A DNA stretch of 64,000 nt. Origin: Anaerococcus rubeinfantis. GTDB taxonomy: Bacteria > Bacillota > Clostridia > Tissierellales > Peptoniphilaceae. Shown one piece after another: positions 34,894 through 43,094 of the stretch. Where the stretch lies: positions 992,001-1,056,000 of the forward strand of contig NZ_LN913016.1 of the NCBI RefSeq assembly GCF_001487145.1, in the 5' to 3' direction. The position numbers and the translations under genes are program-made. The number at the start of each line of letters is the position of its first letter. The first letter of the stretch is position 1. Below the pieces are notes generated by a model. The model was not told the origin of the DNA, did not search any database, and saw only the letters and a list, made by a program, of their open reading frames with translations.

Positions 34894-34981
34894 CTAGGCT
34901 GCCAAAAAAATGAAAGATAATTCACACGCACTTTAAAAACAAAAATAATATAATAATCGAAAGGAGGTTTTGGCAGCTTAG
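34894..34981. promoter_or_regulatory. Late-operon control region with long inverted repeat
   Basis: CTAGGCTGCCAAAA (34894-34907) and TTTTGGCAGCTTAG (34968-34981) pair at 13 of 14 positions (14 with a G-U pair) around a 60-bp AT-rich loop containing TATAAT-like boxes. It lies just upstream of the first late gene and just after the terminator of the early operon, so it is a good candidate for the site where the late regulator acts, or a leader structure. Confidence 0.55.
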
Positions 34982-34996
34982 CTCATAAATTTAAAT

Positions 34997-35022
34997 AAAA
35001 AAAAGACAGGTTTACACCTGCC
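34997..35022 (-). terminator. Terminator of the early operon
   Basis: Stem GACAGGT/ACCTGCC (one G-T pair), four-base loop, eight T on the minus strand. It separates the early genes from the late operon. The interval 35023-35140 holds no convincing gene; two TTTTATCATCTA repeats lie at 35087-35098 and 35106-35117. Confidence 0.85.
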
Positions 35023-35140
35023 TAAAATGTTAACTTTACAACTCCTTAGCCGTTTTGATAACAGCTTATATTTTAACACCTATTATTTTATCATCTAAAG
35101 ATAGTTTTATCATCTACTTTTCGTTTACCATAAAACATAA

Positions 35141-35614
35141 TTAATATTTTTCAAGTATTTTACTAATATCCTTTAAAGCATGGTCAGACTTCTTCCAAAT
35201 AGCAGATTTACTCAAATGTAGCTTGTTTCCCATTTCTTCCATGGTCATATCATTATAAATCCATATATGATAAACAATAGACCTATAATCATCATCTTTT
35301 AAATTTTTAAGGGCATACCTTATATCAGCATTTTCAAGTCTTATTTCCTTAATTTCCCTGTCGATATCATTTATTTTATCAATAACTTTAATAATTTTTT
35401 CTTCCTGTGTAGACCCGCCACCTTGGACTGCCTCAGAATCAGACATACAAGCCTTAATACCATCAATGCTCGCCCTTAAATTATTTCTCTTATCTATTTT
35501 CATATCGATATAATCGAGATCATATTTATATTTTTTTAATATTTTCTTTACTCTATCCCTCTCAATTTCATTCTCTACTTCAAGCCTGCTTTTTCTTTTC
35601 CTATAAACCATCAT
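35141..35614 (-). CDS. Phage late transcription regulator, sigma region 4-like
   Basis: Protein of 157 residues: an N-terminal basic coiled-coil part (RVKKILKKYKYDLDYIDMKIDK, EEKIIKVIDKINDIDREIKEIRLENADI) and a C-terminal helix-turn-helix (YHIWIYNDMTMEEMGNKLHLSKSAIWKKSDHALKDI). This is the DUF1492/RinA/ArpU-like architecture of phage late-gene activators. It is the last gene of the early operon and directly faces the late control region. Confidence 0.8.
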   Translation of the reverse strand: MMVYRKRKSRLEVENEIERDRVKKILKKYKYDLDYIDMKIDKRNNLRASIDGIKACMSDSEAVQGGGSTQEEKIIKVIDKINDIDREIKEIRLENADIRYALKNLKDDDYRSIVYHIWIYNDMTMEEMGNKLHLSKSAIWKKSDHALKDISKILEKY

Positions 35615-35895
35615 TTCTCCTTAATTGTAATATTTCCCCTAATATCTTCCCATTGTACATAGTCGTTATTAATACAATCTAATTTGCTTTCCAGCCTATC
35701 CTTAAACTGATTTAATCTTTTATCTCCAAATCCAAATTCATCGTGCAAGGTTTCCAAGGATAAGGCAAGAAAATTTAAAATTAAAGTTCTTGTAACTGTA
35801 CTTTTAGCCGTATCTTTAGCCGCCTTGTTATATGTTTGATTTAACTTTTTCTTAACATAAGGACTACCATTCTTATATTTAAAATTCATATCCAT
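35611..35895 (-). CDS. Hypothetical phage protein
   Basis: Protein of 94 residues, helical, with KAAKDTAKSTVTRTLILNFLALSLETLHDEFGFGDKRLNQFKDRLESKLDCI. Overlaps the RusA gene and the late regulator gene. This type often sits next to rusA and the late regulator in Firmicutes phages; function unknown. Confidence 0.7.
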   Translation of the reverse strand: MDMNFKYKNGSPYVKKKLNQTYNKAAKDTAKSTVTRTLILNFLALSLETLHDEFGFGDKRLNQFKDRLESKLDCINNDYVQWEDIRGNITIKEK

Positions 35896-36409
35896 TAACT
35901 TCCTTTATTTCAATTTCCACCCTAGGATTGTTCTTATCATACAAAACCTTAGACCCATCATGACCCACCACAATCTTGCAATTATCGTCCTTAATAACCC
36001 CATAATCTGCCAAAATATCGCAAGTAGCAGCCAATAAATTAGTAAGGTCTACCCTGTGCCTTGTTTTCCTGTAATAAACGCATTTAAGATTAATGGGATA
36101 ATCAATCCCTTTCTTATATCTCCCTGTAATTTGTCTACCACAATCTCTTGCGTATTCCTTATATCTTGCAGACTGAGACAAAAAAGATTGCCCCGTCTTC
36201 TTATTTTTATAAATTTGCATAGAGTTCTTTTTAGTAGCAGGATTTCCATAAAGAGTTAAATGTATTAAAGATTCATTTGTTAATTTATTAAATATAATAT
36301 TATCATCAATCATCAATCTAAGATATTCACCTTCCTTCAACATTTCGCTTGGACTATTTAATTTAAATAATTTACTAATCTTGTTATAAATATAATCCTT
36401 TAATCTCAT
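35879..36409 (-). CDS. rusA: RusA-family Holliday junction resolvase
   Basis: Protein of 176 residues. The RusA domain covers about 50-170 with GNPATKKNSMQI, the conserved RHRVDLTNLLAATCDILADYGVIKDD segment holding catalytic aspartates, and a final VEIEIKEV strand. The first 45 residues are an extension not usual for RusA. It resolves branched DNA before packaging. Overlaps the gene at 35611 by 17 bp. Confidence 0.9.
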   Translation of the reverse strand: MRLKDYIYNKISKLFKLNSPSEMLKEGEYLRLMIDDNIIFNKLTNESLIHLTLYGNPATKKNSMQIYKNKKTGQSFLSQSARYKEYARDCGRQITGRYKKGIDYPINLKCVYYRKTRHRVDLTNLLAATCDILADYGVIKDDNCKIVVGHDGSKVLYDKNNPRVEIEIKEVNGYEF

Positions 36410-36416
36410 CTATCAT

Positions 36417-36800
36417 TTACAAATCCTCACTCTTAACAAAAGTTCCATTAATAGTACGACCACGCCTTTTACTAATCTTCTTGTAAGCCATCTCCAAACA
36501 AACGGTAGGATCAATTCCCAAGTCTTCGCATAAGATAATTAATGTTACAAAAATATCTCCCATTTCAAGCTTAAGATTTTTCCATCTTTCAACTTCTTCA
36601 ATAGAGAAATCTTGCTCGATTTTTTCATCATATTTGAATTTTTTATATAATTTCCAAACATCAAACTCACTTTTAAACTCAAAAACCTCTTCAATAAATT
36701 TCCCAAACTGTACATCAGCATTTTCAGAATGTAGCAAATCCTTATCATCTGCCCACTCCAAAACTAATTCTTTTAATTCTCCAAAACTTTTATTGTTCAT
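36417..36800 (-). CDS. MazG-like nucleotide pyrophosphohydrolase
   Basis: Protein of 127 residues with the all-alpha NTP pyrophosphatase pattern: FGKFIEEVFEF (E..E metal site), then LEMGDIFVTLIILCEDLGIDP with the downstream ExxD site, and MAYKKISKRRGR. It likely hydrolyses a (d)NTP during phage replication or interferes with (p)ppGpp/NTP signalling. Early operon. Confidence 0.82.
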   Translation of the reverse strand: MNNKSFGELKELVLEWADDKDLLHSENADVQFGKFIEEVFEFKSEFDVWKLYKKFKYDEKIEQDFSIEEVERWKNLKLEMGDIFVTLIILCEDLGIDPTVCLEMAYKKISKRRGRTINGTFVKSEDL

Positions 36801-36811
36801 TCTTTAACCTC

Positions 36812-37003
36812 TCAATCTAACCACACAAATGTTAAGTGTGTATTTCCGTCCTCATCAACATAATCTAAATCTTCAGCAATTAATTGAGACCATCTTTCCG
36901 TACAATCTCCATTTCCATTGATAATCTCCTCATACATATCAAATTTCAACTCACTTTCTGGGTCAATATCAGAAAACCATTCTAAAAAATCTTTTACTTT
37001 CAT
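36812..37003 (-). CDS. Hypothetical phage protein
   Basis: Acidic 63-residue protein (MKVKDFLEWFSDIDPESELKFDMYEE...). Overlaps the YopX gene by 4 bp. No domain recognised beyond similarity in style to small phage FLEWF-type proteins. Confidence 0.65.
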   Translation of the reverse strand: MKVKDFLEWFSDIDPESELKFDMYEEIINGNGDCTERWSQLIAEDLDYVDEDGNTHLTFVWLD

Positions 37004-37392
37004 TCTTTAACCCCATCTAATAATTCTTTATCTTCATAAATATTTCCTGCTATTGAATAATCTCCACAATTGGTTATTGATTCAACCACTCCTTCATCTT
37101 TCCAAACAATACAATAAGTATAAGCAACTTTATCAAAACAAATCTCGGCATAATCCCAATAGTCATTTTCAAAAAAACCTTCATCAGTCAAGATATCTCC
37201 TTCGTATATTTCATTGCCATACTTATCTTTTAAACCAATGGATTTCATTAACGTTATATCATTTGTTAGAAATATATGTTCTAAATCTCCATCTCCATTA
37301 AAATCAACTAAAATGCTATTTTCATTTACAACTCCAATGTTATATATCATTCTATTGTATCTATTAAAATACGCCCTAAATTTAGGTATCAT
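37000..37392 (-). CDS. YopX family protein
   Basis: Protein of 130 residues starting IPKFRAYFNRYNRMIYNIG with the hallmark MKSIGLKDKYGNEIYEGDIL and a C-terminal IAGNIYEDKELL. This matches the phage YopX family; role unknown. Overlaps both neighbours by 4 bp. Confidence 0.9.
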   Translation of the reverse strand: MIPKFRAYFNRYNRMIYNIGVVNENSILVDFNGDGDLEHIFLTNDITLMKSIGLKDKYGNEIYEGDILTDEGFFENDYWDYAEICFDKVAYTYCIVWKDEGVVESITNCGDYSIAGNIYEDKELLDGVKE

Positions 37393-37757
37393 TCTTCCTC
37401 CTCTAGTCTGTCTAGCAAATCTGGTCTAAAAAACTTAATAAAACTCTCATGCACAGCTGGATAAACAAGACCATCATCTGTAATCAACTTATATATGTTT
37501 TCTCCACACCCACACTTACCAGCATATGAAATACTTATAATCGGGTATTCAAATAATTTAATAGATTTTAACTCTTTTATCCTTTTTTCACACGCTATAT
37601 GATACTTCCTCAAAGATGCATCTATCAATCTGTTAACATAACTTAGTAATTTATCATCAGATTTAGAATATCTTATTTCTGACCTATTTAAAAAATCTCC
37701 ATTTACCCTATTCTCACGGTAAAAAGTCCTTTTAAAATTTGGTTTTAAATCTTTCAT
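37389..37757 (-). CDS. Hypothetical phage protein
   Basis: Protein of 122 residues, basic N-terminus, with a GKCGCGEN motif (two close cysteines) near residue 80. Member of the string of coupled small early genes. No family recognised. Confidence 0.65.
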   Translation of the reverse strand: MKDLKPNFKRTFYRENRVNGDFLNRSEIRYSKSDDKLLSYVNRLIDASLRKYHIACEKRIKELKSIKLFEYPIISISYAGKCGCGENIYKLITDDGLVYPAVHESFIKFFRPDLLDRLEEEE

Positions 37758-37972
37758 TTTTTAATCCCCATCTCCATCAATTTTGCAAATGCTTCTTCAT
37801 CCTTAATATCCGTAATTCTATATTTTAATTTCAAATTCAATTGCAACACTATATCTGAATCACAGATAATATAATGATTTTTCACACATGAATCGATATA
37901 AGCATCCATTATGCTGGTAATAATTTCTATTTCTTTTCTAGTCATCATTACAGGGTATTTTTTATCACTCAT
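37754..37972 (-). CDS. Hypothetical phage protein
   Basis: Small protein of 72 residues (MSDKKYPVMMTRKEIEIITSIMDAYIDS...). Helical with several methionines. ATGA overlaps on both sides; no known domain. Confidence 0.65.
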   Translation of the reverse strand: MSDKKYPVMMTRKEIEIITSIMDAYIDSCVKNHYIICDSDIVLQLNLKLKYRITDIKDEEAFAKLMEMGIKK

Positions 37973-38187
37973 TCTTCCACCTCATAAACTCTATCAATTT
38001 CTTCAATAGGTAAATTAATAAGTCCAATACCATTGCCAAAACCAACCACTGCTACTGGATAAGCAATAACCTTATCAGAATAGCCTCTCACCAAAAGAGT
38101 TGGATCAATAACTGATGAAAATTGAAAAACTCCATAAAAATCACCAGTATATTTCTCACCGTTACAATTGACTTCACATTTTTTCAT
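37969..38187 (-). CDS. Hypothetical phage protein
   Basis: Small protein of 72 residues, probably all-beta (GEKYTGDFYGVFQFSSVIDPTLLVRGYSDKVIAYPVAVVGF). Coupled to both neighbours by 4-bp overlaps. No known domain. Confidence 0.65.
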   Translation of the reverse strand: MKKCEVNCNGEKYTGDFYGVFQFSSVIDPTLLVRGYSDKVIAYPVAVVGFGNGIGLINLPIEEIDRVYEVEE

Positions 38188-38408
38188 TCATCCACCTCTA
38201 CTTTCGCCCAATGTCTAGGGTTTATGAAAATAACTTTAATATAATCGCTGCCAAATTCATATTTACTTGAAAAACAATTAGTTTGAGTCAATTTTATAGA
38301 TTCTATTTTCCCAGCGTTCAAATCATCAAAACTTTTATTAAAATAATCTAAATTTTCTAACACTTCTATTTTCTCATCATAATAGGGATTTATTAACGTT
38401 ATCTTCAT
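38184..38408 (-). CDS. Hypothetical phage protein
   Basis: Protein of 74 residues (MKITLINPYYDEKIEVLENLDYFNKSFDD...IINPRHWAKVEVDE-like end). No known domain; 4-bp overlaps on both sides. Confidence 0.6.
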   Translation of the reverse strand: MKITLINPYYDEKIEVLENLDYFNKSFDDLNAGKIESIKLTQTNCFSSKYEFGSDYIKVIFINPRHWAKVEVDE

Positions 38409-38611
38409 TCTTCATCTCCAATCCAAATTTCAATCACTCTATCTTTATTCAAATAAACTTGATTTCCGCCTTCATCATCACATCTTATATATTTTGATTT
38501 ATCAAAAAAATATAAATCAAATTCTTCATAATCTTTTACAGTTAAAGTTTTGTAAGGGTAGTCCTCATTTGAGTAGTGTCTGCTATCATCGTAATAAAGT
38601 ATTACTTTCAT
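38405..38611 (-). CDS. Hypothetical phage protein
   Basis: Acidic protein of 68 residues (MKVILYYDDSRHYSNEDYPYKTL...). No known domain. Coupled to both neighbours. Confidence 0.6.
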   Translation of the reverse strand: MKVILYYDDSRHYSNEDYPYKTLTVKDYEEFDLYFFDKSKYIRCDDEGGNQVYLNKDRVIEIWIGDEE

Positions 38612-39150
38612 TCTTCCACCTCTCCGTCTTCATTAACAATTCCTACATAGGTGTGAAAAAAGCTACTGTATTCTTCTTTTAGCTTTTTTCTTGCTTCTAC
38701 TTCCGTATTAGCCTTTATATCAACCTCGCAATAAACTTCGTATCTATAAGTCTTCTCTTTCGCTTTATCTTTGCTGTTTATTTCTTTGATTAAACCCGTC
38801 AACAAAAGCAACTGATTCGCAAGACGTTCGCACTCTTTTAGTGCGTATTCTTCAATTTGTATATGAGGGTCATTCCAAGTGTGATCGCAGTCAAACCCTA
38901 GCACATACCCATCAATACCATCAATCCTTCCTGAATAACTTAATCCACCACTAACACGTATAAAAGATTTTAATGGGTTATAATTCACACCATAGAATGG
39001 GTTGTCTTCAGGGATTACAACATAACCAAAATATCGATGGTAATTTGGTTTGAATATATCTATTTTTACGTGCCCAGGTTCATAACTCACTTTCTTAACT
39101 ATGAGGTCATATCCTTTATATCTTTTTTGTAAAACTACTTCTGATTTCAC
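38608..39150 (-). CDS. Phage protein with GFDCDH motif
   Basis: Protein of about 180 residues. The central part carries GYVVIPEDNPFYG and GYVLGFDCDHTWND, shared with the gene at 40392-41021. The last 45 residues (YRYEVYCEVDIKANTEVEARKKLKEEY) look like a small DpnD/PcfM-type domain. Start GTG 39150 has AGGAGA seven bases upstream; a longer GTG start at 39174 is possible. The frame stays open further upstream into a remnant of a DUF1064-type gene. Confidence 0.75.
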   Translation of the reverse strand: MKSEVVLQKRYKGYDLIVKKVSYEPGHVKIDIFKPNYHRYFGYVVIPEDNPFYGVNYNPLKSFIRVSGGLSYSGRIDGIDGYVLGFDCDHTWNDPHIQIEEYALKECERLANQLLLLTGLIKEINSKDKAKEKTYRYEVYCEVDIKANTEVEARKKLKEEYSSFFHTYVGIVNEDGEVEE

Positions 39151-39282
39151 ATTCTCTCTCCTATCCTTAATCACTCCGCCCCTAACTAAAAGCTTAAGCT
39201 CCTGGTATCTCCTAGCTTCCTTAAGGCTATCAAAAGGGATACCGTCTACTATTGTTTTCTTGTTTTTATATTTGTTAAGTCA
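39151..39282 (-). pseudogene. 5' remnant of a DUF1064-type gene
   Basis: The frame upstream of the GFDCDH gene reads NKYKNKKTIVDGIPFDS, LKEARRYQELKLL and RGGVIKD, which is the characteristic N-terminus of phage DUF1064 proteins, but the family's remaining 60-70 residues are missing and the start codon position holds CTT just after an in-frame stop. The remnant is joined in frame to the following gene. Likely a deletion product. Confidence 0.6.
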
Positions 39283-39292
39283 AATAAGACTC

Positions 39293-39775
39293 CTAAAACG
39301 GGATTCTATTATCATCTTGTACTTGTTCAAAATCATCATCAAAGAAACCATCATTATTTGTCCCATAATTACCTCTAGATTGATTTCCATAACCTTGGCT
39401 ATTATTTGTATTAGAATTATATTCTTCTCCGACCTGCGTTGATTTGGAAAGAAATTCGACATGTTGAGCGACAATGTCTGTAGTAAAAACTCTATTGCCA
39501 TTATTGTCCTGATAAGATCCAGTCTGAATTGACCCGTCAATCGCACATTGACTGCCTTTTTTCAAATACCTACTAGCATTTTCACCCATCTTTCCCCAAA
39601 CAATAATTCTAGGAAAATCAGCAGTAGGCTTGTTTTGTGCTTCCATCTCCTCTTTTTTTTCCTTGGATAAATTCTTATTTACCGCCAAAGTAAATTGACA
39701 AACTGCCCTTCCCGATTGTGTATATCTTAAATCTGGGTCTTTTGTTAATCTTCCAATTAATATAACCTTATTCAT
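39293..39775 (-). CDS. ssb: Single-stranded DNA-binding protein
   Basis: Protein of 160 residues. The OB fold is in the first 110 residues (MNKVILIGRLTKDPDLRYTQSG, FPRIIVWGKMGENASRYLKKGS, NRVFTTDIVAQHVEFL). A glycine/asparagine-rich linker leads to an acidic tip ending in IPF, which docks replication partners. Early operon. Confidence 0.96.
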   Translation of the reverse strand: MNKVILIGRLTKDPDLRYTQSGRAVCQFTLAVNKNLSKEKKEEMEAQNKPTADFPRIIVWGKMGENASRYLKKGSQCAIDGSIQTGSYQDNNGNRVFTTDIVAQHVEFLSKSTQVGEEYNSNTNNSQGYGNQSRGNYGTNNDGFFDDDFEQVQDDNRIPF

Positions 39776-39777
39776 TC

Positions 39778-40236
39778 TTACTCCTCTATAATTCCTTTCT
39801 TCACAAAATCATCTAAACATATATAATATTGATTTTTCACTTCTTCCATCTCTTTATCTGTAAATTCAACTTTATCCTCAAATATGTCTTTATAAGAACC
39901 TTGTAAAATAGGATATTTACGATTTGGTCTTTGTCTAATTGCTAAATAAGTCGGATTTCCACCTCTTGTTTTTATAAATCTATGTTCATAGAAATATTTG
40001 TCTTCTTCTTCCCTTTCATCAATTGGTGTTTTTGCATATTCTACAATTAAATCAAATAGTTTATCTTGGTTTTTCCACTGAATATTTAAGAAATTGAAAG
40101 CATTGATTGAATACATTCGATTAGTGTAAACCTTAGCAATAACAAAACCATTAGCAATAATATCTATTTGCGTAACTATTTTATGAGCCTTAAATCCTAG
40201 CTCTTCAACTCTTTTAATAAATTCCTTGGTTTTCAT
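39778..40236 (-). CDS. Hypothetical phage protein
   Basis: Protein of 152 residues. The N-terminus (MKTKEFIKRVEELGFKAHK...GFVIAKVYTNRMYSINAF) is similar in style to Firmicutes phage proteins of unknown role found near ssb. Its end (KYPILQGSYKDIFEDKVEFTDKEMEEVKN) is helical. It overlaps the next upstream small gene by 23 bp. Confidence 0.7.
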   Translation of the reverse strand: MKTKEFIKRVEELGFKAHKIVTQIDIIANGFVIAKVYTNRMYSINAFNFLNIQWKNQDKLFDLIVEYAKTPIDEREEEDKYFYEHRFIKTRGGNPTYLAIRQRPNRKYPILQGSYKDIFEDKVEFTDKEMEEVKNQYYICLDDFVKKGIIEE

Positions 40237-40402
40237 TAATCAAATCCTCCAATTTTCCAATAATTTCTTCAAGCCTATTACTTCCTTCAAAATCGTTATA
40301 ATTCATTACATAATAAATATTAGCTAACTTTAAAGCATTAATAACTTCTTTTATTTGCTTTTCATTAAGACGCATATCATAATAATGTTCCTTAGTTTTC
40401 AT
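40214..40402 (-). CDS. Hypothetical phage protein
   Basis: Small helical protein of 62 residues (MKTKEHYYDMRLNEKQIKEVINALKLANIYYVM...). No known domain. Overlaps both neighbours. Confidence 0.6.
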   Translation of the reverse strand: MKTKEHYYDMRLNEKQIKEVINALKLANIYYVMNYNDFEGSNRLEEIIGKLEDLINENQGIY

Positions 40403-41021
40403 CTAAACTCCTTCTCCTATTCTCCAAATAAAAATTAACCACACTATCAACATCTGCTTGATTTTCACATATCTTTAAAACTTCAACCCATTCGCCTTTG
40501 TGATTTTCTTCAATCACCCAAAAGGCTTTATCACTTAGTACGTGCTTTACAACTAATCTTGTTTTACTATCAATTTTTCTAATAACTTCCGATTCGTTTT
40601 TATTATTCACCCTACAATCATCAAGGTTTATTAGTTGGTCAATAAGTTTTTTACATTCATTTTCTACGTATTTTTCGTTACAATCTACAGGATTATCTCC
40701 TGCATGGTTACAATCAAAACCAAGTACATATCCATCTTCAAGATCCATATTTTCTAAATCCATAATTTTACTCAAATAATCTGAAAAAGTTATTCCTCCA
40801 TGAACTTCTATGTCGTACTCTTTTTCAAAATCCCAGTAAAACTTATCAACTAATTCGTGTCCTTTTGGCAAAATTACATATCCGTTATACCAATCACCAA
40901 ATGCATTAATCCCTTCCAACATTTCCATAAAAATATTGGTATAAGCTCTATCTGGGAAAATATGTTTTATAAAAAACATATATCCCTTGTAAGTATCTAC
41001 TCTTGCTAATTTATCAATCAT
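40392..41021 (-). CDS. Phage protein with GFDCNH motif (paralogue of 38608)
   Basis: Protein of 209 residues. Shares YKGYMFFIKHI, NGYVILPKGHELVDKFYWD and GYVLGFDCNHAGDNP with the protein at 38608-39150, and both continue with an ECxxLxxQL helix. The C-terminal 75 residues are a different module (RLVVKHVLSDKAFWVIEENHKGEWVEVLKI). Role unknown; the Cys-x-His plus acidic residues might bind metal. Confidence 0.72.
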   Translation of the reverse strand: MIDKLARVDTYKGYMFFIKHIFPDRAYTNIFMEMLEGINAFGDWYNGYVILPKGHELVDKFYWDFEKEYDIEVHGGITFSDYLSKIMDLENMDLEDGYVLGFDCNHAGDNPVDCNEKYVENECKKLIDQLINLDDCRVNNKNESEVIRKIDSKTRLVVKHVLSDKAFWVIEENHKGEWVEVLKICENQADVDSVVNFYLENRRRSLDEN

Positions 41022-41373
41022 TTATTTCTCCTATAACTCCATTTTCCTTTAAATCATCAATGAATATAAAGGTATATTCCATACAATCACGGTCATTTTT
41101 AGGTAAGTCAGGCTCTTTTAAATCATCTTTTGTAAAATCAAATCCACACATACCACCATAAGAACTACATTCAATCCTTATCTCGTGGTTTTCAACATTA
41201 AATCCACACCAAAAACTATTATCAGTACCAAAATATATATCTTTTTTACTTCCAAAAGTTTTAGAATGGCAAATATGAGTTGGACTCATCGCCGTATTTT
41301 CCCGTAATTCATATTTTCCTAATAGTTTTGTTTCTGCTATGAATAATTCGGGTTTTAACACTTTATAAATCAT
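41014..41373 (-). CDS. Hypothetical phage protein
   Basis: Protein of 119 residues with several Cys and Trp (SFWCGFNVENHEIRIECSSYGGMCGFDF). No known domain recognised. Overlaps the gene after it by 8 bp. Confidence 0.65.
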   Translation of the reverse strand: MIYKVLKPELFIAETKLLGKYELRENTAMSPTHICHSKTFGSKKDIYFGTDNSFWCGFNVENHEIRIECSSYGGMCGFDFTKDDLKEPDLPKNDRDCMEYTFIFIDDLKENGVIGEIND

Positions 41374-41377
41374 TTAC

Positions 41378-42370
41378 TTACCTTTCGTTTATAATGTTTT
41401 TAAATCTTTCAGCTCTTTTTTTAGCTATATAGTCATCGTAATATCCCTCATTTTTGCTATTTTTATAAGATTGTTTATCTTTTTTATCGTTGTAATTGCC
41501 CTCTAAAACTTTTATAAAATTATTAGGCTTAATAAACCAATCAATCGTGATTCTAAAATCACTTACATATCCTTTTAAAAATTTACTTTGATCTATGCTT
41601 TTAATAGCTTTTATTACAGTATCTAACCCATGTTCATTAATTCTTGCCTTTAACATGTTATATCTTTGTGTGTTCGCATTTAATGTTTGTATTCTAGGGA
41701 TATTTTTATCAAGAGAGTTCCAAGCATCAATCACCTGTTTATTCCACGTATCGTTAGACGTATCGTCCTCCCTATCGTTATACGATTCACTCTTACTGCT
41801 TGGAGTGTTGAAATCTTCAACTTCTGACGTATCGTGGTACGATACGGGGTACGTATAATCATTAACATTAACATTATCATTAACATAATCATTAACATTA
41901 ACATTAGATATAGCACTTCTTTTTTCTATTTCTTCTTCCATTAAAGACTTAATCATTTTGTCTACTGGTCTATTAGATTTAAGCCACCAATTTGACATAA
42001 CTTCGTGAACCTTAATTATGTTTTCTGTAACAGTAACTTCTGATAAAAGTTGCCTCATCATATCTTCGATAGGCTTTCCACCTTTAGAAACTGTATATTT
42101 TAAGGCTCTATAAATTGCTATTTCTTGGGATTTGTAATCATAATTAATTCGGTTATACTTAGTCATAAACCTATCTATTAAAGTTCTTATCGCCTCTGGA
42201 CTATAACCTATTTCAAAAGCTATAAGCTTTATAGGTAGTTTGAATATCCCAAGGGCATTGCCCCTCGGACAAGTTAACAAGTACATCATAAACAACTTGT
42301 CTTCTGGGCTATAATCATCAATAATTTTGTCATCATTCCAAAATTCTCGTTCAATTATTGTTTTAGCCAT
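41378..42370 (-). CDS. Phage replisome organizer/DnaD-like protein
   Basis: Protein of 330 residues. The N-terminal winged-helix (about 1-120) reads REFWNDDKIIDDYSPEDKLFMMYLLTCPRGNALGIFKLP and PEAIRTLIDRF, as in phage replication initiators. A low-complexity asparagine/valine-rich linker (about 150-200) follows, then a C-terminal DnaD-like helical domain (WNKQVIDAWNSL, NARINEHGLDTVIKAIKSID, FRITIDWFIKPNNFIKVLEGNY). It should load host helicase at the phage origin. Confidence 0.85.
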   Translation of the reverse strand: MAKTIIEREFWNDDKIIDDYSPEDKLFMMYLLTCPRGNALGIFKLPIKLIAFEIGYSPEAIRTLIDRFMTKYNRINYDYKSQEIAIYRALKYTVSKGGKPIEDMMRQLLSEVTVTENIIKVHEVMSNWWLKSNRPVDKMIKSLMEEEIEKRSAISNVNVNDYVNDNVNVNDYTYPVSYHDTSEVEDFNTPSSKSESYNDREDDTSNDTWNKQVIDAWNSLDKNIPRIQTLNANTQRYNMLKARINEHGLDTVIKAIKSIDQSKFLKGYVSDFRITIDWFIKPNNFIKVLEGNYNDKKDKQSYKNSKNEGYYDDYIAKKRAERFKNIINER

Positions 42371-43093
42371 CTAACACACCACCACCTCAATTCCTGTCAT
42401 TTCTTGTATTGTTCTTTTTATCAGCTTTTCATCTGAGTTTCCGTCTGATAAATGTAATAAATATATCTTTCTACACCTGTCTAAACTTGCAGCCCTTAAA
42501 GCTTCCACAAGACTTTCCAAAGACAAGTGATTTTTTACAATCCTATTTCTTAAACTTGTATTTATATTTCCTAATCTTACATTTTCATCAAGTTTAGCTT
42601 TTACATAATTACACTCAATCATCAGTACATCACATTCTGGTATCTTATATTTTAAATAGGCTGTATCTGTAACAAAAACTAGAGTTTCATCATCATTTCT
42701 TGTTTTTATAAAATAACTTACTGGCTCTTTTACATCGTGGACTGCTTCAAAGGGTAAAATTATCAAATTCTTTAAAGGTTTGAAATTATATTGCCAACTC
42801 CTATCAGGACTTTTATAAAAATTATGAAGCCTATGCCCCTTTACCTTTAAAGCTTCAGCAGTCCCCTTTGTCATATAACAATCAACCCCTGCTTTCATTA
42901 AATCCTTTACAGCCTTTGCATGATCCATATGTTCGTGGGTTAGCAAACAAGCGTCTATTTCCGATATTTTAAAATTAAGCTTTTTTTGAATAACCTTATA
43001 TGGAAGACCACACTCCAAAAGAAGTGTAGCCTTGCCAATTTTGACCTTGTAGCAATTGCCACTTGACCCAGTTCCTAATACTTGTATTTTCAT
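42371..43093 (-). CDS. MBL-fold metallohydrolase
   Basis: Protein of 240 residues with the metallo-beta-lactamase motif LLTHEHMDHAKAV (HxHxDH), a later FVTDTAYL aspartate and HLSDGNSDE. The N-terminal VLGTGSSGNCYKVKIGKATLLLECG resembles YycJ-type nucleases. Phages often carry this family beside RecT and SSB, where it may act as an exonuclease. Directly downstream of the small zinc-motif gene. Confidence 0.88.
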   Translation of the reverse strand: MKIQVLGTGSSGNCYKVKIGKATLLLECGLPYKVIQKKLNFKISEIDACLLTHEHMDHAKAVKDLMKAGVDCYMTKGTAEALKVKGHRLHNFYKSPDRSWQYNFKPLKNLIILPFEAVHDVKEPVSYFIKTRNDDETLVFVTDTAYLKYKIPECDVLMIECNYVKAKLDENVRLGNINTSLRNRIVKNHLSLESLVEALRAASLDRCRKIYLLHLSDGNSDEKLIKRTIQEMTGIEVVVC

Positions 43094-43094
43094 G

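Noticed and set aside
33668-34981. A known SAM riboswitch in front of the methyltransferase-metK genes
   Set aside because: The leader has an inverted repeat but no recognisable SAM-I, II or III core; kept only as an unassigned control region.
35023-35140. Fifteen-codon frames beside two TTTTATCATCTA repeats
   Set aside because: Too short and without convincing start sites; noted only as non-coding DNA next to the early terminator.
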